DNA of 52,960 nt from Myxococcus xanthus (GTDB lineage: Bacteria > Myxococcota > Myxococcia > Myxococcales > Myxococcaceae). Below the pieces are notes generated by a model. That model searched no databases. It was given only the letters and a program-made list of their open reading frames with translations, and was not told the DNA's origin. This document shows positions 45,707-52,960 of the stretch, piece after piece. The stretch is from positions 1 to 52,960 of the forward strand of contig NZ_JABFNS010000055.1 in assembly GCF_013116825.1 (NCBI RefSeq). The letters are read 5' to 3'. Each line of letters begins with the position of its first letter. Within the stretch, counting starts at the first letter, position 1. The position numbers and the translations under genes were made by a program.

Positions 45707-48130
45707 TTACAGCAGGGAGCGGAGGTCGACGAGGTTGACGTTGAACGCGTGGTTGAACAGCTTCACGTTCTCCTGGATGCCGTTCCAGCTCACGAGCGTC
45801 TCCTCGAACTCCGCCTCGAAGGGCCAGACGCCCACCTCCACGTAGGCGGCGATGCTGCCGGACAGGAAGGTGAACTTCAGGTCGGAGTTCCCCTCCATGC
45901 GCAGCTTCAACTGGCCCCCGGACGACGCCAGCCAGACGCGGCCGTCGAGCGGGACGGCGGCGTGGACCAACTGGAGGCGGCCCTTCACGCCCGCCTCGAT
46001 GATGAAGAGGTCGACGCTCGCGTACAGCTCACCGTCCACCTGCGCGTAGGGCTTGATGTGTCCGGCGACGCCCAGGTTCGTCACGCTGCACGCCGTGGTG
46101 CCCGTCACCGTGTGCTCCGCCGTCAGCGCGTATTCGAGCCCCACCACGCCGGCCACCTTGGCGCCGAGCGTGACGGGAACCACGACGACGACGAAGGTCG
46201 CCTGCGCGTTCACCAGCGTGGCCTTCTTCTCCTGCTTGCCGGACACGATGTTGAACTGACCCAGCGTCAGGTCTTGATGGATGTCCACCAGCGGCACGGT
46301 GTTGTCGAGCACGTCCAGGTCGATGTCCGCGCGCTTCTGCGTCACCTGCAGTTGGGCGTTGATGAGGTTGGCGCTGATGCCCAGGGCGCTGCCGGTGGCG
46401 GTGAAGCTGCCCGTCATCTCCGGGGAGAGGCCGCAGTCAGGCGTGTACTTCACGTTGTTGATGGCCACGGCCACCTGGTAGTTCGCGGTGGCGCCGAAGG
46501 TGTCATTGCCCAGGCTGTAGCTGTCACCGGACTCCCAGCGCAGGCGGGGCTGCGCCGTCTTCGGGTCCAGCATGGTCCCCACCGTGGAGGACAGGGCGCG
46601 CAGGTACTGGTCCCGCCGGGTGAAGTACGTCTCCAGGCGTGAGGGGCTCGTCGTGTAGTCCTGCGCGGGGAAGTTGACGGTGCCGTGCTGCAGGGGCTTC
46701 GCCTTGAGGTCCGGGAAGTCGTCGCGGGTGTAGGTCGCGCACTTCTGGAAGTCCTGCTCACGCGCGCCCTGGTAGAGGTTCATCACCCTGCGCGCGAAGC
46801 GCTTGGGCGACCAGTCGCAGGGAGCGGCCGCCTTGCCAATCTGGAAGTTGAGGCAGCCTTGCGCCTGGGCCTGCTGGAGCGCCGCTTCGATGACGGCATC
46901 CAGCGAGGCCAACTGGTAGAGCTGGGGGATGAGCGAGTCCTGGGGCTCGTCGTCTGTCAGGTGGCTGGACGTGCCCGGCTCGGCCTTCAGCATCCCCGGG
47001 AGGGGGCGGTAGCGCCGGGCCAGCTCCGACGTGATGGAGGTGACCAGTTCCTTGCGCTGCTGGACGAGCGCGGCGAACTCCTCCTGGAGCCGGTCCAGCT
47101 CGTACATCCGCTCATCCAGGACGTTGGCGTTGCGAACGGTGCTCATGCCTAGGTGCCACGACCAGCTCTCGTTGTAGTAGCTGGCGCCGTTCGCCAGGGT
47201 GGACAGCGTCGCCTCGGGCAGGACGGTGCCGTAGAGGTTCAGCGGACGGTCCAGGTCCTTGAGCTGGATGAGGGCCGCGCCCATCACGCCTGGAATCACG
47301 ACCACCCGGTCCACGTCGCTGGCGCTGATGGTGACCTTGCCCTGCACGGGAGGCGGCACGGTGAAGAACTCGTTCTTCGGTGCGCCGGCGGGGAACTGGA
47401 TGGCGGGTTGGATGGGGGTGCCGTCCTTGCCGCGCTGCACCGGGTCCGCAATCGAGCGGGTGCCCATGGCGGAGGCGGGCACGCTGCCGCCGCTGGGCGC
47501 CTGGGCGTAGGCGATGTTGAAGATTTTGCGGTAGTCGGTGCCCGAGGAGGAGATGGCGTCCTCGAAGACGCTGTAGTCGTAGTACTTCTCGTGGACGTAC
47601 TCGCGGCAGGAGTCGACGGTGTTGCCGGAGTTGTTCCACGCGTTGCGCTGGGAGATGCGCGCCATGCGCATGAGGGAGGCCGCCTTGGTCGACGCGGGGA
47701 AGTAGGTCCGGTCGCGGTGCGCGGTGCCCAGCATGAAGCTGGAGAGGCCGCTCATGTAGCGGGCGTTCGGGTTCTCCGCGACGAAGGCCACGCTCTTGGT
47801 GGCGGCGTCTGGCGCAATCTCCTGGCCGCTCGCGTTGCGGGTGACGGGCACCAGCACGGTGCGCTCGGGCAGGCTCGCCACGGCGTTCAGCGCGGCGTCG
47901 CGCACCAGGACGTTGCAGGTGGCGTTCGGGTTGGTCTTCGCCGCATTCCGGGCCAGGTTTGCGCAGAGGGTGGTGGGGTTCTGGCAGTCCTCGAGCGTGG
48001 GGACGTAGGCATTACAGAGGAGGATGGGGTTCGGCACCGGGATGATGGGGGGGAACGATTGGGCCAGGACGGGCGCGGAAGACATGACAAGTCCGAGCAC
48101 GACGACCCGGGGTCGCGTGAGCAACGACAT
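45707..48130 (-). CDS. Exported 807-residue protein with beta-rich C-terminal half
   Basis: Signal peptide LGLVMSSAPVLAQ. The first ~450 residues are mixed, with a few Cys (LCNAYVPTLEDC, CANLARN, CREYVHEKYYDYS). The C-terminal ~330 residues read as alternating hydrophobic and polar strands (GSFTATGSALGISANLINAQLQVTQKRADIDLDVLDN... ASVDLFIIEAGVKGRLQLVHAAVPLDGRVWLASSGGQLKLRMEG), which could make a large amphipathic beta sheet. Upstream and co-directional with the vitellogenin-like gene (25-base gap), so they are likely to work together, perhaps in moving lipid across the envelope. No known family is recognised; this is inference. Confidence 0.6.
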   Translation of the reverse strand: MSLLTRPRVVVLGLVMSSAPVLAQSFPPIIPVPNPILLCNAYVPTLEDCQNPTTLCANLARNAAKTNPNATCNVLVRDAALNAVASLPERTVLVPVTRNASGQEIAPDAATKSVAFVAENPNARYMSGLSSFMLGTAHRDRTYFPASTKAASLMRMARISQRNAWNNSGNTVDSCREYVHEKYYDYSVFEDAISSSGTDYRKIFNIAYAQAPSGGSVPASAMGTRSIADPVQRGKDGTPIQPAIQFPAGAPKNEFFTVPPPVQGKVTISASDVDRVVVIPGVMGAALIQLKDLDRPLNLYGTVLPEATLSTLANGASYYNESWSWHLGMSTVRNANVLDERMYELDRLQEEFAALVQQRKELVTSITSELARRYRPLPGMLKAEPGTSSHLTDDEPQDSLIPQLYQLASLDAVIEAALQQAQAQGCLNFQIGKAAAPCDWSPKRFARRVMNLYQGAREQDFQKCATYTRDDFPDLKAKPLQHGTVNFPAQDYTTSPSRLETYFTRRDQYLRALSSTVGTMLDPKTAQPRLRWESGDSYSLGNDTFGATANYQVAVAINNVKYTPDCGLSPEMTGSFTATGSALGISANLINAQLQVTQKRADIDLDVLDNTVPLVDIHQDLTLGQFNIVSGKQEKKATLVNAQATFVVVVVPVTLGAKVAGVVGLEYALTAEHTVTGTTACSVTNLGVAGHIKPYAQVDGELYASVDLFIIEAGVKGRLQLVHAAVPLDGRVWLASSGGQLKLRMEGNSDLKFTFLSGSIAAYVEVGVWPFEAEFEETLVSWNGIQENVKLFNHAFNVNLVDLRSLL

Positions 48131-48836
48131 GCGGACACCTTTGTGTGGAGTTTGCGAGAGAACGGGCCTTCAAAAGGTCCTTCGCAAAAAATGATGGTGT
48201 CCCTGGATGGGTATCCGCGGCCCCCAGCGCTCTCAGGTGTTGTGAGTCCGAGGCGGGTGGGCACCCGGGCTGGCAGGCCCACGCTGGAAAGAAGCACCTG
48301 GGAAACAGACGTCCGCGCTGTTCACGGTTAGACTCCCGCCGCCGTGCGTTGGGCGGTGGTCGGCACCGTCAGTAGCACCCAAGCCTTCATGGCCCTACCT
48401 CAGGCGGTCCGATCGGCCGGCTGGGCGTGGGTTCCCGGGTGGGTCAGGGTGATCCACTCGACCTTACCCAGTTTTCCCACACGCGTGGAAACGCGACTTT
48501 CGCAAGTAAAGTCGACGGGTTAGGAACGTAAAAACCTCCGTGCGGTAGATGTGCGCGGGGTGTCTACCCTAGTAGAATGGCCTTGGGGTAATCCAACATA
48601 GTGGGGCCAAGCCCGTACTATCGGTACGAGGCGAGTTGGCGAACCTTCGACGGCTATGTCGAAGTATCTGGAGGACATCTCAGCAAGGCCCTCGCTGTCC
48701 GCGACCGCGCGTTGCGACAGGTACCTTGGCCTCAATCGACAGATGCCTCAGAGAGTGCAAATGCGGCGGGACTCGTTCCTACCCTTGGAACGAACCCCAC
48801 CACACCTTTTTTCCTCACAGTTGTTCTGCGACGCCA
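48131..48836. other. Intergenic/accessory region with several inverted repeats, no gene supported
   Basis: 706 bases with no convincing gene. Directly seen are perfect inverted repeats CGACTTT/AAAGTCG (48494-48500, 48508-48514), GGTAGA/TCTACC (48544-48549, 48563-48568) and CGTAC/GTACG (48614-48618, 48624-48628). Short frames of 70-100 codons on both strands have no family features. This might mark the edge of the accessory block. No tRNA or integration site is seen. Confidence 0.35.
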
Positions 48837-49412
48837 CTACCGCGACTTGATGTTGTCGAGCATGGCCAAAGTGCTCTTCCCCATCTCCGCAGCTTGCTGA
48901 GGCGAACCCAACCCTTCTTCAGTCCGCTTCAGGTACTCGCGAAAAAACTCCTCACTCTTGCGCAGGAACTGCATCCGCGCCTCAAGTGGGGCATCGCGGA
49001 GCGGCACGGTCGTAGTCGGCCGCTGGGACGAACTCAGCACCGGCGCCGACTTCGTGTACCATAGGCCCCACCGCCCATCACGCCTCTCAAGCGAGACGGA
49101 CTCCACGCTCCGAGTCAGCGCGACGAGCAGAGCTAGCGCGTCAGTCTGCCCAGTCGTGTTCGGCGGATCGTTTAGCTCAAAGGCCGACATCGAGATGCCC
49201 AGCATCGTCCCGAAGTGCCGGGCGCGCTCGTCGCATAACTCGACCACCTTGGTGACTTCATTTTGAGCAAGTTCTAGCTGGCTCGGAATGGGGCGGAGAA
49301 CCGCCTGGGGAAACGTCAGCGGCGCTGGAACACTCGCAGCGGAGGTTCGCGCTGGGCCTGGACGGATACTCGGCGGACGCACGTCAACCGATTGATTGGA
49401 GTTCTTCTTCAT
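48837..49412 (-). CDS. Hypothetical protein in the accessory block
   Basis: 191 residues. Disordered N-terminal ~35 residues rich in Pro/Ser, then helices (LELAQNEVTKVVELCDERARHFGTMLGISMSAFEL; RMQFLRKSEEFFREYLKRTEEGL). No signal peptide, no family recognised. Its start overlaps the end of a small upstream frame (49384-49530) by 29 bases, suggesting translational coupling. Codon use is less GC-biased than in the core. Confidence 0.45.
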   Translation of the reverse strand: MKKNSNQSVDVRPPSIRPGPARTSAASVPAPLTFPQAVLRPIPSQLELAQNEVTKVVELCDERARHFGTMLGISMSAFELNDPPNTTGQTDALALLVALTRSVESVSLERRDGRWGLWYTKSAPVLSSSQRPTTTVPLRDAPLEARMQFLRKSEEFFREYLKRTEEGLGSPQQAAEMGKSTLAMLDNIKSR

Positions 49413-49530
49413 CGCTGTCTTTCTGGAGGACCGCGTTCAGCTCCCCCAGCGCAAGGGAAATCCGTGCGCGCCCGATCAGGGCTCCATCACTAGTAATCCT
49501 CGCCCAATTCTTGTCAACCCCAGCGACCAT
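49384..49530 (-). CDS. Small hypothetical protein, coupled
   Basis: 48 residues (MVAGVDKNWARITSDGALIG...), overlapping the next gene by 29 bases. GAGG lies about 11 bases before the ATG at 49530. The longer frame to 49632 does not look coding. No family known. Confidence 0.35.
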   Translation of the reverse strand: MVAGVDKNWARITSDGALIGRARISLALGELNAVLQKDSDEEELQSIG

Positions 49531-49628
49531 GTCGCCGGACCTCGAGGACACTCCACTATGGCGAAAACCGGCGGAGTACGGACGCCTCCGCCGGTGAATC
49601 GGTGGCCCGCGGAAGGCCGAACTGCTCC

Positions 49629-49943
49629 TCACCCATCGGTCTGTTCGGCCGACTCACTCCCCTGTTTCTTGCGCTTGGCTGCCGTTGTCCGCTCACGGAA
49701 CTCGATGTAGAGCTGCCTCTCCCAGTCGGAGGCACTGGACGGGTCAAGGTCGTTCAGGAACGCTCCGAAGTTGGTGTAGAGCTGGCCGCCAGGCTGGCCC
49801 TGTCGCGGTCCGGATTCGACGAAGTCCGCAGCCTCCTTGCGGCTCTTCAGCCTGCGGACCTCCTGCTCAAACTCGACCTGCGCGCGCCAGCCAGCGTTGA
49901 ACTTCTCTTCCTGCTGCTGCTTCGCCGTCTTCCGTGGGGCCAT
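49629..49943 (-). CDS. Small hypothetical protein
   Basis: 104 residues starting at the ATG at 49943 with GGAGGG just before it. Very charged and helical (MAPRKTAKQQQEEKFNAGWRAQVEFEQEVRRLKSRKEAADFVES), with a Lys/Gln/Glu-rich start and end and no membrane segment. No family recognised. It is first of three minus-strand genes and divergent from the pair at 50287, with ~343 bases between. Confidence 0.45.
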   Translation of the reverse strand: MAPRKTAKQQQEEKFNAGWRAQVEFEQEVRRLKSRKEAADFVESGPRQGQPGGQLYTNFGAFLNDLDPSSASDWERQLYIEFRERTTAAKRKKQGSESAEQTDG

Positions 49944-50286
49944 GGAACCCTCCATGCGGCGCGCCATTGCGCCGTAGTGGAGAGAAGGGGCGGCGCTCAC
50001 AAGTCGAATTTCGCGGGATTTTCTGAGGGAGATTTCCTCTACGAACTTAACTTGCGCGAATTAAATCGCTTCAGGTCTGTATCGGAGGCGGCCGTCGGAG
50101 GGCAGCCTTTGTACCGGGCGGTGCAGGTTACCGAGCTACCTTGCGCGCGGATGTGGGGGTGGTGGGCCTGGCAGGGACTGTCATTGTGGATGGATCGGGG
50201 CGTCGCGAAGTACTTGGGATGTGGCGTGCTAGACATGGTGCGGGGCAATTGTTGAGATTGGCATCCACTCTTTCCAGGGGGTGCAC
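49944..50286. other. Divergent intergenic region in the accessory block
   Basis: 343 bases between divergent gene groups. No gene was found. The A+T-rich segment around 50020-50070 would suit two promoters, but no consensus can be named. Confidence 0.3.
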
Positions 50287-50679
50287 ATGGAGTTCCGCAA
50301 GACCACTGTCCTTCCGCTCAATGATGCTCAGGAAGCGCAAAGGCTGCTGAGGAAGCTCATCAATGATGAGCCCTACGTTCTATTCGTCGTGCTGGGAGAG
50401 GGACTTAGCCGCGAGCAGTTGGTGTCGAAGGCTGGCAAGTTCGCGGGACTGGAAAGCGACCTCAAGTGGGTGGTGTGGGCCCGCTCGCTGGAACAGGTGC
50501 GGCCTGAGATCGAGAAGCTGAAGGGCGATGCCCAGCTCAAGAACAAAGTCCTTACCGCTAGCCCCCAGGCATTTGTCCTGTCCTTCGCCGACGAGCTCTG
50601 CGACGTAATCGAGCAGAACGAGGCTGCCAACAACGTGCGGGTGGTGAAGGCCTACCTGAGCGGGCAGAAAATCTCATGA
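50287..50679 (+). CDS. Small cytoplasmic protein of unknown function
   Basis: 130 residues. AGGGGG lies just before the ATG at 50287 (a GTG at 50281 would leave no spacing). Mixed alpha/beta sequence with YVLFVVLGEGLSREQLVSKAGKF and a helical C-terminal half, and no signal peptide. Family unknown. The last base triplet overlaps the start of the next gene (ATGA), so the two are translated together. Confidence 0.5.
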   Translation: MEFRKTTVLPLNDAQEAQRLLRKLINDEPYVLFVVLGEGLSREQLVSKAGKFAGLESDLKWVVWARSLEQVRPEIEKLKGDAQLKNKVLTASPQAFVLSFADELCDVIEQNEAANNVRVVKAYLSGQKIS

Positions 50680-52484
50680 AGATCGCACTGCTGATATCCG
50701 TGCTGCTGTCGACTGGTGCGGCTGGTGGCGCTACCCCTTCCCTTGCTGACGCGCAGGTATTGCATCTCAAGGAAGTCGATGTGGATAGCAACGCCGTGGA
50801 AATTACGGCCAACATAGCCATTGTGGATATTGGCAGCACCATCCATATCGGCGTGACCCGAGATAATGCGCTCGCGAAGCTGGGAATGGCCGCTGGCGCC
50901 ACGGAGCTGACCGCCACTCTGGTGAAGAATTCCAAGGTCCTAGCGGATGCACTCGCACAGGCCAATAAGGCGACGGAGCAACTGCGGATCGCCATGCACC
51001 TGTGGACCTCGAATCCGACGCCCGAGACGCTAAAGGCGCTCCAGGACGCCACTGGGAAGGCGGCGGATCCCGCGTTCAACATCGTGGCGGCGGCCACATC
51101 GGGTTCCCGCTTCGAGAACGTTCTTGATGCTGCCCTTGAGGCCGTTCCGCCCGAGGGCATCTCAGATCCCGAACTCTTCCGGCTTATCGCAGACGCGGCC
51201 GCAGCCGAACTGGTGTCCCTTCAGGCGGACTTGAGGCAATCGCTTCAGGAGGAGGGGGTCTATTTCATGCTGGGGGCCTGGATCGTGGGGAAGGATGGTA
51301 ACCGGTCGGTGCATCTCGATGGCTTCGATGACATCAAACCCTCGGAGCGCTACGTGCTTGACCGCTGGAGCATTTTACTGACCCCAGAGCAACAATCGCA
51401 GCTTGATGCGGCTGGTAAGGCTGCGCACCTGTTCAACAGTGAGGGCGCTGGAGCTTTGGTACAGCGCACGGGCTTGCCCATGATCCTCAGTGCTTTCAAT
51501 CGTGCGGCCCAGTCTCTAGAGAGCACTGATAAGAGCGCCCAAAATGTGGCCACCACCGTGGGAGGGCTCAGCACTGCCATCCAGGCGGAACTCATTCAGA
51601 CGGCCACGGAGATGAGGCAGTATCGCGCTTTCCTGGAGGGGCTGATGCGCAAGTACCAAGCGGCCACGCCCGCCCCAGACTCCGGAGCCACGCTTCTTGC
51701 CGGCTTCAACGCCGACCTGCGCGAATCCATCGTCCGCGCCCGGGAGTTGGTCCGGAGGGTTAGCAACCTGCAGGTGGGCTTGGCAGCACTGCCAGGCTCA
51801 TTAGGGCCACCCTTGCAAGAACTCGACAAGGCCCTGCGTTTGACTGTCACGGTGCTCAAGGCGGACATCGACGGGCTGGCAGAGGGGGTGGCCGCGCTGT
51901 TCTCCCTTGCTCGGGTCAACGCGGAACTGCTGGAATTCTCGAAAGAGGTCAAGCGGCACTCGGTCGCTTCGCTTCCCTCCGCGACGGTACTCGACCTGAA
52001 TAACACCGGGCGCAGAGAGCCTGGGGACGCAGTCGTGTTCCGGTTTGCCGTGGGCCGGGGCGAGTCGAAGCCCACAGTGGTGGAGACCCGCCAGTTGACG
52101 ATGTACCGCGTCCTGCCGCATTTCGACACGACTGTGGGACTCATCTTCGCGCGCGTGCCGGATGCTGTGGAGGGCAGCTCCCGGTTCCAGGCAGCACCAG
52201 CCTACAGCGTGCTGCTGAAGTGGGGCTCGCGGACGGAATCCTACGTCAACTCGATTGTCACCCCGGGCTTGGGACTCAATCTCTCCGCTCTGGACTTCAA
52301 CCGGGACAACACTCCGGAGGTGGGCGTAGCGCTGACGTTGTCGCTGTTTCGGAACATCCTGCAGGCAGGCGGGGGCTACAACGTCTTTCGGGACCAGTGG
52401 TACTTCTTCTTCGGCGTCGGTTTGCCGATGCCGAACATCGGTGGCCTACCGACCAATGCGAGTTCGTCTCTACCGGATCCCTAA
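50676..52484 (+). CDS. Exported protein with helical middle and beta-rich C-terminus, unknown
   Basis: 602 residues. Signal peptide MKIALLISVLLSTGAAGG; then ~450 residues dominated by helices (LAKLGMAAGATELTATLVKNSKVLADALAQANKATEQL, LQADLRQSLQEEGVYFML), and a ~150-residue C-terminal beta region from VFRFAVGRGESKP to YFFFGVGLPMPNI, whose alternating strands and final aromatic end resemble outer-membrane beta strands. It starts at ATGA overlap with the 50287 gene. No family recognised; envelope location is inferred. Confidence 0.55.
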   Translation: MKIALLISVLLSTGAAGGATPSLADAQVLHLKEVDVDSNAVEITANIAIVDIGSTIHIGVTRDNALAKLGMAAGATELTATLVKNSKVLADALAQANKATEQLRIAMHLWTSNPTPETLKALQDATGKAADPAFNIVAAATSGSRFENVLDAALEAVPPEGISDPELFRLIADAAAAELVSLQADLRQSLQEEGVYFMLGAWIVGKDGNRSVHLDGFDDIKPSERYVLDRWSILLTPEQQSQLDAAGKAAHLFNSEGAGALVQRTGLPMILSAFNRAAQSLESTDKSAQNVATTVGGLSTAIQAELIQTATEMRQYRAFLEGLMRKYQAATPAPDSGATLLAGFNADLRESIVRARELVRRVSNLQVGLAALPGSLGPPLQELDKALRLTVTVLKADIDGLAEGVAALFSLARVNAELLEFSKEVKRHSVASLPSATVLDLNNTGRREPGDAVVFRFAVGRGESKPTVVETRQLTMYRVLPHFDTTVGLIFARVPDAVEGSSRFQAAPAYSVLLKWGSRTESYVNSIVTPGLGLNLSALDFNRDNTPEVGVALTLSLFRNILQAGGGYNVFRDQWYFFFGVGLPMPNIGGLPTNASSSLPDP

Positions 52485-52677
52485 GCTCCCGGCAGCGGCG
52501 GGGCCGAGAGAGGCGGCAGCGGGAGTAGGGGGAGTACAGGAGGTGTCAGCGCTCATTCGGGTTCGAGTGGACATTTTCTGCCGCGGTAGGTGCAAGGGCA
52601 CTTCGGACGCCATTCCATGGGCGACCTCCCACTAGGACATGGCCAGCCAAACTCTTAGGCGACTTCTCTGAAGGGGG

Positions 52678-52843
52678 TCAGCGAGTGGACTTGCCACCAA
52701 AGTAGAAGCCCATCACCGTTGCGATGAGGGTGATAATTGGGCCAAAGATAATGGTGAGTACGGCAACTAAGTCCGTCACAGGCGGGCTTGTTGCGCTAAA
52801 GGTGGGAACGATCGCAGGCGCTGCTGAGGACTGATAGCGCAGT
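52678..52843 (-). pseudogene. 5'-truncated small membrane-protein end
   Basis: The minus-strand frame ending at 52678 reads ...VTDLVAVLTIIFGPIITLIATVMGFYFGGKSTR and stops; the end is one clear membrane helix with a GFYFGG turn, but the frame has no ATG start and is interrupted upstream by a stop at 52927, in the region where an IS630-like transposase begins to overlap. A GTG at 52779 would give a 33-residue peptide. I read it as the remains of a gene cut by the element. Confidence 0.4.
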
Positions 52844-52960
52844 TCATCTGGGCTGAGCGACGGAGTAACCGCAGTAGGCGAACCAGCCTGCTGCGTCGCT
52901 TGGGGAGATGGCCGCCAGAGCGAGCTTTATGCCCTGGTGCAAGGCGGAGCGGGTCCGCAG
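52844..52960 (-). mobile_element. 3' end of IS630-family transposase, runs off the window
   Basis: The last 38 codons on the minus strand (stop at 52844) read LRTRSALHQGIKLALAAIS then PSDAAGWFAYCGYSV. The PxDAxGWFxxCGY block is typical of the C-terminus of IS630-type DDE transposases. The rest lies beyond the window, so completeness is unknown. Inverted ends were not identified. Confidence 0.6.

Noticed and set aside
48601..48900. 99-codon plus frame in the accessory gap
   Set aside because: No family, no ribosome site, and it overlaps the end of the minus-strand gene at 48837.

Overview
The window is high-GC DNA with the gene set of a myxobacterium, most likely a Myxococcus/Corallococcus relative (phylum Myxococcota). 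This is inferred from strong GC bias at third codon positions, two Ser/Thr kinases with PEGA tails, several exported proteins of myxobacterial type, and a GC-rich dnaA. No taxonomic marker gene (rRNA) is present, and no tRNA, rRNA or CRISPR was seen.

Left part (1-13 kb): small membrane proteins, then a three-gene ABC importer of the sulfonate/nitrate/taurine type (ATPase 1165-2064, permease 2074-2835, lipoprotein binding protein 2916-3926) followed by a HAD phosphatase. Next come a short exported protein, a TPR-like protein joined to a lipoprotein gene that looks frameshifted, an NYN-LOTUS RNA-binding or nuclease protein, a large PilZ/GNAT-like protein, a YkgJ-type cysteine-cluster protein, an exported protein, and an RNase R/II-type exoribonuclease. 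Middle (13.5-31.7 kb): PEGA-tailed kinase 1, a DUF2807-like protein, a tetratricopeptide-like membrane protein, a cysteine-rich lipoprotein, two tiny genes, an intergenic region that looks like a replication origin (AT-rich block plus a cluster of DnaA-box-like nonamers, 22.58-22.83 kb), PEGA-tailed kinase 2, glutathione synthetase, a secreted PHB-depolymerase-family esterase, an orphan HipA-type (HipH/YjjJ) kinase with a palindromic operator candidate, a TrmN6-like methyltransferase, a three-repeat exported protein and a DoxX protein. Right (31.8-48.1 kb): a CapA-like protein, an MFS transporter, a paired M16 protease system (one catalytic and one degenerate subunit), a zinc-ribbon membrane protein, a DUF2267-like protein, and then dnaA lying between two paralogous exported proteins. 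The N-terminal beta and HEAT-like helical architecture of these two resembles the vitellogenin/MTP large lipid transfer protein module. One of them forms an operon with an 807-residue exported protein rich in amphipathic beta strands.

The last 4.8 kb (48.1-52.96 kb) looks like accessory DNA: lower GC, short unknown genes in two divergent groups (three on minus, two on plus), a broken membrane-protein end, and the 3' end of an IS630-like transposase running off the window.

The three observations most worth follow-up are the vitellogenin-like proteins around dnaA, the origin-like DnaA-box cluster 20 kb from dnaA, and the unknown two-gene operon at 50287-52484 (a small cytoplasmic protein plus an exported coiled-coil/beta protein, with an ATGA overlap). 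All functional statements come from motif recognition by eye, with no database search.
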